Shown here one piece after another: positions 17,077-25,406 of a stretch of DNA of 36,866 bases; the stretch's first letter is position 1; every line of letters begins with the position of its first letter. The stretch is from Bacteroidota bacterium (GTDB taxonomy: Bacteria; Bacteroidota; Bacteroidia; Chitinophagales; BACL12), in NCBI GenBank assembly GCA_016124275.1, contig WGOA01000053.1, positions 1 through 36,866 on the forward strand. The letters run 5' to 3'. Below the pieces are notes generated by a model. That model was not told where the DNA came from, ran no database searches, and saw only the letters and a program-made list of their open reading frames with translations. The position numbers and the translations under genes are program-made.

Positions 17077-17373
17077 ATGTTTACTCCTTTGCGTTGGATT
17101 CTTGTGTTGAGTGGCACCTTGTTGCTGGCCGGACTGTCTGGTTGCGGAGTTTTAAAAGGCGGCGATTGCGATTGTCCGGCCTTTAGTGAAAATAATCGTG
17201 AAGCCGAGCGTGAAGCCGAAAATCAACCAGGCGATTTCGCAAGTGCTGGCGCAAATGCCGGTGCAAATGCCCAGACTCATTCTTGGGCGAATGCCCAAAC
17301 AGATGGGCAGGCCGAGCGGACCGACGCGCTGAGCGCGGTAGATTTGCCCAAAGAGCAGATGCCTGTTCGCTGA
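17077..17373 (+). CDS. Small Cys/Ala/Asn-rich lipoprotein
   Basis: The 98-residue protein has a type II signal peptide (MFTPLRWILVLSGTLLLAG) and lipobox LSGC with Cys23. The mature part begins CGVLKGGDCDCPAF, a pattern seen in short Bacteroidota lipoproteins. The rest is low complexity: an acidic NREAEREAEN repeat and an Ala-Asn-Gln repeat (SAGANAGANAQ, then WANAQ). It is probably anchored to the outer or inner membrane with a disordered tail; function unknown. The gene ends 41 bp before ferritin on the same strand and may share its transcript. Confidence 0.75.
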   Translation: MFTPLRWILVLSGTLLLAGLSGCGVLKGGDCDCPAFSENNREAEREAENQPGDFASAGANAGANAQTHSWANAQTDGQAERTDALSAVDLPKEQMPVR

Positions 17374-17414
17374 TTCCCAATAGTTTTGAACCCCTCTGTC
17401 AAACAAGAACCTGC

Positions 17415-17945
17415 ATGATTTCCGATAAGATTGAAAAAGCCCTGAACAAGCAAATCGCGGTAGAAGCCAATGCCGCTTTCACCTACCTGAGCATGGCTTC
17501 CTGGGCCGACAACCACGGCATTGAAGGTGCCGCTGCGTTCTTTTACACGCACGCTGCGGAAGAGCACGCGCACATGATGAAAATCGTTCATTTCGTGAAC
17601 GAAGTGGGCGGAAAGGCCGTGATCCCCTCCGTGCCCCAGCCGGCTGAAACGTACGAAAACATTACAGAAATCTGCAAGAAGGCCTACAAGCACGAACAGC
17701 AGGTGAGCAAGTCCATCCATGCCATCGTGGAGCTTGCCCAACAGGAAAACGACCACGTGGTGGACGAATTCCTGCGCTGGTTTGTTGCCGAGCAAAAGGA
17801 AGAAGAAGTGTTGTTCATGCGGGTCATGGACAAAATCAAAATTATCGGTGAAGGCGGGCAGAGTTTGTACTACATTGACAAAGAGCTCAATGCCATGAAC
17901 GCCGCTGCTGTTGCCGCTGCCGCCGCGAAGCCAACCGCCAACTGA
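17415..17945 (+). CDS. ftnA: Non-haem ferritin
   Basis: The 176-residue, four-helix iron-storage protein has every ferroxidase-centre ligand, one residue later than in E. coli FtnA: Glu17, Glu51, His54, Glu95 (KHEQQ), Gln128 and Glu131. It oxidises Fe(II) and stores Fe(III) in a 24-mer. The ATG at 17415 gives the standard N-terminus MISDKIEKALNKQ; longer frames upstream overlap the lipoprotein gene. The C-terminus has an alanine run (AAAVAAAAAKPTAN) not usual in FtnA. No Fur-box-like palindrome was recognised upstream. A multi-histidine membrane protein follows 61 bp downstream. Confidence 0.96.
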   Translation: MISDKIEKALNKQIAVEANAAFTYLSMASWADNHGIEGAAAFFYTHAAEEHAHMMKIVHFVNEVGGKAVIPSVPQPAETYENITEICKKAYKHEQQVSKSIHAIVELAQQENDHVVDEFLRWFVAEQKEEEVLFMRVMDKIKIIGEGGQSLYYIDKELNAMNAAAVAAAAAKPTAN

Positions 17946-17957
17946 ACCAATCTGGCG

Positions 17958-17969
17958 CTTTCGCGAAAG
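17958..17969. promoter_or_regulatory. Perfect 12-bp palindrome between ferritin and the membrane-protein gene
   Basis: CTTTCGCGAAAG is self-complementary and lies 12 bp after the ferritin stop. It could be a weak transcript hairpin or a protein-binding site; there is no T-tract, so it is not a typical terminator. Confidence 0.4.
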
Positions 17970-18006
17970 TGAAGCCGACCGCCCACCGAACCCCTTCCAC
18001 CGTATC

Positions 18007-19125
18007 ATGAAATCTGCGCGAATCGATTACATCAACATCGGCCTGATGCTGTTTTCGTGCGCGGCCGCTTTTGTGATACCGTTCGAGTTGTTCCTGTTTT
18101 CGTATGCGGTGCTGGGGCCGCTGCACTACCTGACCGAAATTTCGTGGCTCCATAAGCGAAACTATTTTTCGATGAAGGGCCGCGACTGGTGGATTCTCTA
18201 CGCCACCGGCATCCTGATTCTTTTTTTTACGTTTTTCAGCGAGTTGGCCTATTGGATGGCGGGACCGGAGGTCACCAACATTCGGGAGTTGTACCAGGTA
18301 TCGCCAGGCACGGCCAAAGCCGCTATCTGGATGAGCCAGCACACCACGGGCTTGACCTTTTTCGCGTTTGGATCGGCGCTGATCATGATTCTGGTTAAAA
18401 GCGGCATGGCGCGCTACGGCGCCTATGCCATTTTAGCGCTGGTGGGCTACGGGCTTTCGGAAAACTTTGGCAACTCAGGCGCAGACCCGCGCTTTTTCTA
18501 TCTGTTGTTCGCCATTTTCGTGCCCACGCTCATCCACGTTTTTGTGTTCACCGGGGCCTTCATGCTTTATGGGGCGCTCAAGAGCAACAGCAAAGTGGGC
18601 CTGGCCAGTGTTGGCGTGCTCGGGCTTTGTGCGGCCAGTTTCTTCGTGTTCCGGCCCGATGGGTTTTACAGCATTTCCAACTACACGCTGGGCAGCTATG
18701 ATGCCTCGTTCTTTTCGCTTAACGTGGAGGTGCTCCGGATTCTGGTCCCCTCCCAAGTTTTGGCCGATGGCAAATTGGTAGAATTCTCGCTGCTCAAGAA
18801 TTTTGTTTACTCGTCCAATTGGGGCATCGTCATTACGCGTTTCATCGCCTTTGCGTACACCTACCATTACCTCAACTGGTTCAGCAAAACCAACATCATT
18901 AAATGGCACGAAGTGCCCAAGGCCTGGTTGGTTTCCGTGTTTGTGCTGTGGTTTATCTCTATTGGCTTGTACGCCTACAATTACGAGGTGGGCCTGATGG
19001 CGCTTTATTTCCTCTCCTTTTTGCATGTGTTCCTGGAGTTTCCGCTCAACTGGGTGTCGTTCAAGGGCATTGGCGAAGAGGTGGGCAAATCGCTCTGGGG
19101 AAGGGGCGCAACAGTTAAGGCGTAG
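18007..19125 (+). CDS. Polytopic membrane protein with conserved intramembrane histidines, function unknown
   Basis: The 372-residue protein has about nine predicted hydrophobic helices. Histidines recur in or beside helices: GPLHYLTEISWLH, SQHTTG, LIHVFVFTG, YTYHYLNWF, KWHEVPK and FLHVFLEFPLNW. Such spacing resembles membrane enzymes with a histidine-bound metal, for instance the Brp/Blh carotene dioxygenase or desaturase-like families, but I cannot assign it to any of these. The start at MKSARIDYIN removes an upstream extension that overlaps ferritin. It lies 61 bp after ferritin on the same strand and may depend on the same transcript, which would fit an iron-using enzyme (inference). Confidence 0.75.
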   Translation: MKSARIDYINIGLMLFSCAAAFVIPFELFLFSYAVLGPLHYLTEISWLHKRNYFSMKGRDWWILYATGILILFFTFFSELAYWMAGPEVTNIRELYQVSPGTAKAAIWMSQHTTGLTFFAFGSALIMILVKSGMARYGAYAILALVGYGLSENFGNSGADPRFFYLLFAIFVPTLIHVFVFTGAFMLYGALKSNSKVGLASVGVLGLCAASFFVFRPDGFYSISNYTLGSYDASFFSLNVEVLRILVPSQVLADGKLVEFSLLKNFVYSSNWGIVITRFIAFAYTYHYLNWFSKTNIIKWHEVPKAWLVSVFVLWFISIGLYAYNYEVGLMALYFLSFLHVFLEFPLNWVSFKGIGEEVGKSLWGRGATVKA

Positions 19126-19272
19126 GAGTAGGGTAGCCCGGAGGGCGCGGGTCTTGGTAAGGCCAAAGTTTTGCACAGGGCAGCTTTTTTAAGCCCCTGA
19201 TGCCAAATCCTAAACGCAATTTTTCTATATTGAGGTTGGCTTTTTTTATTCGGTCTATTGTTCCCCCCCGTC

Positions 19273-21522
19273 ATGACCGCTTTTTGCAAGTCTGTTTTGC
19301 TTTGCCTGGTCGGCGTTTGCCTGACCCTGGCAAGCTCCGCGCAAACGCCCATCAGCGGCGTGATCAATGCCTATGCTAAAGTCACGGCTTTGGCAGGCAG
19401 CACCTTGACGGTGAGCAGCACGGCCGGTTTCGCTGCGGGCGATCGCGTGGTGCTTGTGCAAATGAAAGGTGCGGTCATTGATCCCACGCTTTCCATCGCT
19501 TACGGCACGGTGCTGGACTATGGGCCAGCGGGGCTATACGAATACGCTACCATAGAAAATGTTATTGTTGGTGGGCTGGAGCTCTCTGGCCCCCTCTGCC
19601 AGGTTTTTGACCCTGCCTTTAGCCTCCAGGTGGTCTCGGTGCCCGAGTACACCGATGCAGTGGTGGAGCCCCCCGGCCTATTCCCCGCCGCATGGAATGG
19701 AAACACCGGGGGCGTGTTGGCCTTTACCGTGGCCGGCACGTTAACGCTCAATGCCGACATTGATGCCAGCCGGACAGGCTTTCGCGGTGGCGCCATTTGC
19801 ACCAACGGGTTTGACTGTGGCGATCTGAGTTGGGCTACCGGATCCTCCTTCGGATTTTGCCAAAGCGGCGACAAGGGCGAGGGCATCGCTGAATTCATTG
19901 TGGGCCAAACGCAAGGCCGGGCCAAGCTGGCCAACGGAGGCGGAGGAAGTACGCAGAGCAATTGCGGCGGTGGCGGCGGATCGAATGCCGGCGGAGGTGG
20001 CCTTGGGGCCTTTCCCTGGACAGGCTGTGGAGCCCTGGCCGTGCAGGGAATCGGCGGCCAGGCGCTGGCCTATACCGCTGACCTGGCGTTTGCAGGCGGC
20101 GGGGGCGGGGGCGGCTACCGCGACAACAGCCAGCCCGCAGCGCCCGGGGGAATCGGGGGTGGCATCGTCTTGCTGGAGGCCGGCGTTTTGGACGGCCAGG
20201 GCAACGCGATCCGGTCAGACGGCGAAAACATTACCCTGGTCAGCAACGACGAAGGGGCCGGGGGCGGGGGGGGCGGTGGCTCGCTCCTGTTGCGGGTGGA
20301 TGATATCGTATCAGCTGTCGTGCTCAGCGCGCAGGGGGGCTTTGGCGGCGACACCGAAAACTTTTTGTTTCCCTTCAACTGCCACGGGCCGGGGGGCGGG
20401 GGGGGTGGGGGCTACATCGCCACGTCGCTGCCGGTTTGGCCTGCTATTGGTTTAGTAACCACTTTGCTGGACGGTGGCGAAGCGGGACAGGTTCTTCACC
20501 CGACTGCCGATTGCGGCTTTTTGAGCACCCACGGTGCTGCCGCAGGGCAGGCGGGCATCGAAGCCTTTAACCTGGCGCTCAGCCCTACTCTGCCTGAAAC
20601 CAATCTGGGACCGGACCAGCAAATTTGCCCGGGGGATTCCTTGACGCTTTTCGCGGGCGATGGCTTTGACAGCTACCTGTGGTCGGACGGCAGCAATGCC
20701 GCTACCTTGCTGGTTACCAGCCCAGGGGTTTATTCCGTGGAGATCAGCAACGGCTGCGGGAGTGATCGCGATACGGTGGTGGTCGGGGCTGCGGCCCTTC
20801 CCCCGTTGGACCTTGGCGAAGACCAGAGCCTATGCGTGGAAAGCAGCCTGACCCTGGACGCCGGACCGGATTTTGTGAGCTATGCCTGGTCTGACGGCAG
20901 CACCGGGCCGACATTGACGGTGGGTGCGCCGGGCACCTACACGGTTTTGGTCAGCACGGTGGACGGTTGCGCGTTGGCTGATTCCTTAACGATAACGGAA
21001 TTGTTCCCCTTGCCGGAGCCTGACCTTGGACCGGATCAACGGTTCTGTCCGGGCGATGTGATCACGCTGGACGTGGGCCCTGGGTTTGCGGAGGTAAGCT
21101 GGTCAACGGGGCAACTGGCACAGAGCGTTCAAGTGGAACTGGCCGGGCCGTATCGGGTAACGGTGGCAGACGCCAACGGCTGCCTGGGCAGCGATTCCAT
21201 AACCCTGGATTATTTGTCCGTGGACAGTTGCCAAACGCTGGTGGTGTTTCCCAATGCCTTTACGCCCAACGGCGATGGCCTGAATGATCTTTTCCGCCCG
21301 GTGGTTCACGGCGCCCTGCCGCTGCAGTTTGAGTGGCAATTGGTCAACCGCTGGGGGCAAACGGTGTTCCTCAGCAGCGACTACCGCACGGGATGGGACG
21401 GTACCTTCCGCGGCAAGCCGGCCGAAATGGGCGTTTACATCTGGCAGGCAGTCATGGAGCTGGTTCGCGATGGACAGCCGCAGCTGGAAACCCGTTCGGG
21501 AACCGTCACCTTGATTCGTTAG
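19273..21522 (+). CDS. Large secreted protein with Gly-rich region, three Ig-like repeats and gliding-motility-associated C-terminal (CHU_C) domain
   Basis: The 749-residue exported protein uses the ATG at 19273 (MTAFCKSVLL; cleavage about SSAQ); a TTG five codons earlier is less likely. The N-terminal half contains a glycine-rich region with several GGGGG runs and paired cysteines (about residues 215-400). Three PKD/Ig-like repeats follow (about 445-655), each starting LG(P/E)DQ-x-C and containing WSDGS or WSTGQ. The C-terminal domain, from VVFPNAFTPNGDGLNDLF through NRWGQTVF and GVYIWQAV, is the CHU_C/gliding-motility-associated domain that acts as a T9SS type B sorting signal. It is probably a surface adhesin or cell-surface glycoprotein. 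The gene meets uvrA convergently with an 8-bp gap. Confidence 0.9.
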   Translation: MTAFCKSVLLCLVGVCLTLASSAQTPISGVINAYAKVTALAGSTLTVSSTAGFAAGDRVVLVQMKGAVIDPTLSIAYGTVLDYGPAGLYEYATIENVIVGGLELSGPLCQVFDPAFSLQVVSVPEYTDAVVEPPGLFPAAWNGNTGGVLAFTVAGTLTLNADIDASRTGFRGGAICTNGFDCGDLSWATGSSFGFCQSGDKGEGIAEFIVGQTQGRAKLANGGGGSTQSNCGGGGGSNAGGGGLGAFPWTGCGALAVQGIGGQALAYTADLAFAGGGGGGGYRDNSQPAAPGGIGGGIVLLEAGVLDGQGNAIRSDGENITLVSNDEGAGGGGGGGSLLLRVDDIVSAVVLSAQGGFGGDTENFLFPFNCHGPGGGGGGGYIATSLPVWPAIGLVTTLLDGGEAGQVLHPTADCGFLSTHGAAAGQAGIEAFNLALSPTLPETNLGPDQQICPGDSLTLFAGDGFDSYLWSDGSNAATLLVTSPGVYSVEISNGCGSDRDTVVVGAAALPPLDLGEDQSLCVESSLTLDAGPDFVSYAWSDGSTGPTLTVGAPGTYTVLVSTVDGCALADSLTITELFPLPEPDLGPDQRFCPGDVITLDVGPGFAEVSWSTGQLAQSVQVELAGPYRVTVADANGCLGSDSITLDYLSVDSCQTLVVFPNAFTPNGDGLNDLFRPVVHGALPLQFEWQLVNRWGQTVFLSSDYRTGWDGTFRGKPAEMGVYIWQAVMELVRDGQPQLETRSGTVTLIR

Positions 21523-21530
21523 CGGGTATC

Positions 21531-24467
21531 CTAAAGCTTGGCCGCCAAATGCCCGCTGGTATGGCCTTGCCCGCATGCCGCCAACCCCTCCGGTGTGCCC
21601 GCAAAAACCAGGTAGCCCCCATCCTGCCCGCCTTCGGGACCCAAGTCAATGACCCAGTCGGCCGATTTGATCACTTCGAGGTTGTGCTCCACCACCACCA
21701 CGCTGTGGCCGCGTTCAATTAGTGCGTTGAACGCTTTTAACAGCGTGCGGATGTCGTGCACATGCAAGCCGGTAGTGGGTTCATCAAAGACAAACAAAAC
21801 GGGCGAAGCATTTTTGCCCTTGCTCAAAAACGAAGCGAGTTTAACCCGCTGCGCTTCTCCACCGGACAAGGTACTGGCGCTTTGCCCGAGTTTGATGTAC
21901 CCAAGACCGACATCCATGAGCGGCTCCAGCTTGCGCGTAACCTCCTTTTCGGCCTTGAAGAACTCCATAGCTTCTTCTACGCTAAGGTTCAGGACCGCGT
22001 AAATATCCTTGCCGTTGTAGGTGGCTTCCAACACTTCGGGCTTGAATCGCCGGCCGCCGCAATCTTCGCATTCCAGGTGAATGTCGGCCAGGAATTGCAT
22101 CTCCACCACGGTTTCGCCTTCGCCTTTGCAAGTGTCGCAACGACCGCCATCAACATTGAACGAAAAGTGCTTGGCTTGCAGGCCCCGCGCTTTGGCGGCA
22201 GGCTGCTTGGCAAACAAATCGCGGATGGCGTCATACGCCTTGATGTAGGTAACCGGGTTTGACCGCGACGACTTGCCAATCGGGTTCTGGTCCACCAGCT
22301 CCACGGCGCTCAGGCGTTTGGTGGCACCGCTCAGGCCGTCAAACTCACCGGGCTTTTCGCCAAACTCCTGCAATGCCAACTGCAGCGCAGGCACCAGGAT
22401 GCCCTTGATCAGCGTGGTCTTGCCCGAACCGCTCACCCCGCTGACCACCACCAGCATGTTCAACGGAAGGTCCACGTCCAGATCCTTGAGGTTGTGCTGT
22501 CGAGCACCTTTGATGGTCAATTTGTCGCCGGGCTTGCGCCGTCTCGGGGGAAGGGGGATGCGCTCCCGTCCCGACAGGTAGGCACCCGTCAGGCTTTTTT
22601 TATCGCGCAACAGTTCAGCGTAGGGCGCTGCCGCGACCACTTGCCCGCCGTTCACGCCCGCCGCCGGTCCCATATCGATGATGTAGTCGGCGGCCTTCAT
22701 CACGTCTTCCTCGTGCTCCACCACCACCACGGTATTGCCCAAATCGCGAAGGCGGTGCAGCACGCGCACCAGCCGGGCCGTGTCGCGGGGGTGGAGGCCC
22801 ACCGAAGGTTCATCCAGAATATAGAGCGAAGAGGTCAAGTTGCTGCCCAACTGCCGCGTGAGGTTAATGCGCTGGCTTTCGCCGCCGGACAGGGTATTGG
22901 AGAGCCGGTTCAACGTGAGGTAGCCCAGGCCCAAGTCAAGCATGTAGCCCAGGCGAAGCCGCACTTCGACCAAAATGCGCTTGCTGACCTGATGCTCCCA
23001 TTCCGGGAGCACGAGTGCCTTGAGCCAATCCTGCACCTCCTGTACCGGCATCAGCAGCAGGTCCGCCACCGATTTGCCCGCGATGCGCACATAATGCGCG
23101 TCAGGCCGGAGGCGGGTTCCGCGGCAGTCCGGACACACGGTGCGGCCCCGGTAGCGGCTGAGCATAACGCGGTACTGAATCTTGTAGCTCTGCTCTTCTA
23201 TGTGTTTGAAAAAGTCATCCAGCCCGCGAAAATGCGCAGAGCCCTTCCATAGTAAATTATATTGTTCGGGACTAAGCTGTTTAATGGGCCGGTGGATGGG
23301 AAAATCGACTTTGCCTGCACCTGCCACGAACGCGTCTTGCCAGGCGCTCATTTTGTCGCCCTTCCAGGCCGCAACAGCGCCTTCGTACACGCTCAGGCTT
23401 TTGTCCGGGATGACCAAGTCGGCGTCAATGCCGATGATGCTGCCGAAGCCTTCGCAGCGCCGGCACGCACCATAAGGATTGTTGTAGTTGAAAAAAGCGT
23501 CGTTGGGTGACTCAAAGGTGATGCCGTCGCGCTCAAAGCGAATAGAGAACGCGTGGCGTCGCTTTTTTTCGGGCAGGTCGGGCAGCTCCAACACACAATC
23601 GCCCTGGCTTTCCTGAATGGCCGATTGCGCGGAATCGGCGACGCGCTTGCGCAGGTCGTCGTCGCCGGGTGCTGCTACAAAGCGGTCCACGGTTAGCCAA
23701 ACAGATTCGCGGGGCGGGGCTTTCTTGAGCTCCAGGACCTCTTCAATGCGCAGGAGTCCGTCAGGGGTAAGCACCCGGGCGTAGCCTTTCTGAAGCAAGA
23801 GGTTTAACTCGTCGTTTAACGCGCGTGGATGGCGGGTTTGCAGCGGCGCCAGCAACAGCACACGGGTTCCTTCCGGCAACTGATCCACAAAATCCACCAC
23901 ATCGCTGATCTGGTGCCGTTTTACTTCTTCGCCGCTGACGGGCGAATAGGTCTTTCCAATGCGGGCGTATAGCAGCCGCAGGTAGTCGTACACTTCGGTC
24001 AGCGACCCCACCGTGGAGCGCGTGGTCCGGGTGGTTACTTTCTGCTCCAGCGCAATGGCCGGACACAACCCGTCAATGCTGTCCACGTCCGGCTTGTTCA
24101 TTCGACCTAAAAACTGGCGGGCATAGGCCGACAAACTCTCCACATAGCGCCGTTGGCCCTCTGCGTAAAGGGTGTCCATGGTCAGCGAGGATTTGCCCGA
24201 ACCGCTTACTCCCGTGACCACGACCAATTGATTCCGGGGAATCTGGACCGTGACGTTTTGCAGGTTGTGCACCCGGGCTCCTTTGATCAAAATACCGGCC
24301 TTGTAGGCGGACCGATCGCGGCTGGCGGTGGCGCTCGCTTTTTTGCCAGGCCCTTGTGCTCCCGTGGCGGGCAGTTTGACCTTTTTGCCTGCTGGCTTTA
24401 CCCCTTTGCTTGGGTTTTTGGGCTTAGAGGTACCGGATGCAGAAGCGGGTTTGGAGGAAGAAGCCAA
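21531..24467 (-). CDS. uvrA: Excinuclease ABC subunit A (UvrA)
   Basis: The 978-residue protein is the DNA-damage recognition ATPase of nucleotide excision repair. Both ATPase modules are intact: Walker A GVSGSGKSS near residue 93 and GVSGSGKTT near 680, signatures LSGGESQR and LSGGEAQR, and Walker B LDEPSVGLHPRD and FDEPTTGLHVHD. The C-terminal zinc finger is complete (CDTCKGEGE and CEDCGG). The first finger keeps only the second pair (GACRRCEGFG); the first pair is replaced by FERDGITFE, a pattern I believe is usual in Bacteroidota. An N-terminal extension of about 55 residues rich in Lys, Ala, Ser and Pro, absent from E. coli UvrA, precedes the core. The UvrB-binding region is present, so this is a canonical UvrA rather than a short UvrA2. 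Confidence 0.97.
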   Translation of the reverse strand: MASSSKPASASGTSKPKNPSKGVKPAGKKVKLPATGAQGPGKKASATASRDRSAYKAGILIKGARVHNLQNVTVQIPRNQLVVVTGVSGSGKSSLTMDTLYAEGQRRYVESLSAYARQFLGRMNKPDVDSIDGLCPAIALEQKVTTRTTRSTVGSLTEVYDYLRLLYARIGKTYSPVSGEEVKRHQISDVVDFVDQLPEGTRVLLLAPLQTRHPRALNDELNLLLQKGYARVLTPDGLLRIEEVLELKKAPPRESVWLTVDRFVAAPGDDDLRKRVADSAQSAIQESQGDCVLELPDLPEKKRRHAFSIRFERDGITFESPNDAFFNYNNPYGACRRCEGFGSIIGIDADLVIPDKSLSVYEGAVAAWKGDKMSAWQDAFVAGAGKVDFPIHRPIKQLSPEQYNLLWKGSAHFRGLDDFFKHIEEQSYKIQYRVMLSRYRGRTVCPDCRGTRLRPDAHYVRIAGKSVADLLLMPVQEVQDWLKALVLPEWEHQVSKRILVEVRLRLGYMLDLGLGYLTLNRLSNTLSGGESQRINLTRQLGSNLTSSLYILDEPSVGLHPRDTARLVRVLHRLRDLGNTVVVVEHEEDVMKAADYIIDMGPAAGVNGGQVVAAAPYAELLRDKKSLTGAYLSGRERIPLPPRRRKPGDKLTIKGARQHNLKDLDVDLPLNMLVVVSGVSGSGKTTLIKGILVPALQLALQEFGEKPGEFDGLSGATKRLSAVELVDQNPIGKSSRSNPVTYIKAYDAIRDLFAKQPAAKARGLQAKHFSFNVDGGRCDTCKGEGETVVEMQFLADIHLECEDCGGRRFKPEVLEATYNGKDIYAVLNLSVEEAMEFFKAEKEVTRKLEPLMDVGLGYIKLGQSASTLSGGEAQRVKLASFLSKGKNASPVLFVFDEPTTGLHVHDIRTLLKAFNALIERGHSVVVVEHNLEVIKSADWVIDLGPEGGQDGGYLVFAGTPEGLAACGQGHTSGHLAAKL

Positions 24468-24720
24468 GGGAAAGAGGGTTGACCGCCAGAAAAATGGCCC
24501 ATTTGGGCACTAAAAAAGCGGGGGGTATTGCGCGGACTGCAAATTAATCCTATTTTAGATTGCAGCCGGAAGTCCAACCCGGCATAAAATTCGTAAGTTT
24601 CGCAGGCAAAGGTCCTGCTAAAGGCCGGTAAAGGGCCTCTTTAACCCGCAAAACATCCCTATCGAAGTACACGTCTACGCTTGACTTTCCGTATTTATTC
24701 GCCTCAAAAAAGTCCAAGCT

Positions 24721-25299
24721 ATGCAGGTAGACGTGCTTAGTGACAAGGAACTCATTGGCCAGTATTTGGCCGGTGACGAATCCGCTCTTGAATCCCTCAT
24801 ATCCCGTCACAAGGACAAGGTATTCACCTCCATTCTCTTTATTGTCAAAGACCAGGCACTGGCCGAGGACGTCTTTCAAGACACCTTTATCAAGGTGATT
24901 GATACGTTGCGCTCCGGCAAGTACAAGGAAGAGGGCAAATTTTTGCCGTGGGTCACCCGCATTGGCTACAACCTTTGCATTGACCATTTCCGGCGGCTCA
25001 AACGCGCTCCGATGGTAACCACCTCGGAAGGGTTTGATTTGTTCAACATGCTGGACTTTGCCGACGGCAATGCCGAAGAAGATGTCATCATGGACCAGAC
25101 CCGGACCAAAGTCCGGCACCTGATCGATCATCTTCCGGAAGAACAGCGCGAAGTGGTCATTTTGCGCCACTACTCGGAGCTGAGCTTCAAGGAGATTGCC
25201 GAAATGACCAATGTCAGCATCAATACGGCCCTGGGTCGCATGCGTTATGCGCTGATTAACATGCGCAAACTGATTGCGGAGAAAAACATGACCCTGTAG
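24721..25299 (+). CDS. ECF-type RNA polymerase sigma factor
   Basis: The 192-residue sigma-70-family protein contains region 2 at about residues 15-92 (AEDVFQDTFIKVIDTLR and LPWVTRIGYNLCIDHFRRL, the -10-binding helix) and region 4 at about 130-188 (LPEEQREVVILRHYSELSFKEIAEMTNVSINTALGRMRYA, a helix-turn-helix for the -35). No region 3 or extra C-terminal domain is present. The leader (24468-24720) has TAAGTTTC at 24594-24601, a near match to the -7 consensus. It is followed 107 bp later by a small acidic protein that is probably its partner, and no classical transmembrane anti-sigma factor is adjacent, unlike the FecI/FecR systems common in this phylum. Confidence 0.93.
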   Translation: MQVDVLSDKELIGQYLAGDESALESLISRHKDKVFTSILFIVKDQALAEDVFQDTFIKVIDTLRSGKYKEEGKFLPWVTRIGYNLCIDHFRRLKRAPMVTTSEGFDLFNMLDFADGNAEEDVIMDQTRTKVRHLIDHLPEEQREVVILRHYSELSFKEIAEMTNVSINTALGRMRYALINMRKLIAEKNMTL

Positions 25300-25320
25300 C
25301 GCAATAACGCCAGAGGAGTC

Positions 25321-25402
25321 TCGTTTTAGGTTCGGTTCTGAGCGATAACGCAAGATTCAGGACCAGTTTTCCGGTCCAAAACCGGGTTTCTACCTAAAAT
25401 GA
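25321..25402 (+). promoter_or_regulatory. Structured intercistronic leader between the sigma factor and the small protein
   Basis: An outer stem joins TTTTAGGT (25324-25331) with ACCTAAAA (25392-25399), extended to 25321/25402 by two pairs and one G-U. Inside are two mutually exclusive hairpins: GGACC/GGTCC (25360-25364 with 25373-25377) and CCGGT/ACCGG (25371-25375 with 25381-25385). The right arm of the outer stem ends five bases before the ATG of the small protein, so it could occlude its ribosome-binding region. Confidence 0.45.
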
Positions 25403-25406
25403 ACTC

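Noticed and set aside
21531..24467. Long open frames antisense to uvrA, bamA, glyS and the antiporter
   Set aside because: They are rich in Arg, His, Gln and Pro as expected of GC-rich shadow frames, and they lack recognisable domains. The opposite strands encode well-conserved proteins.
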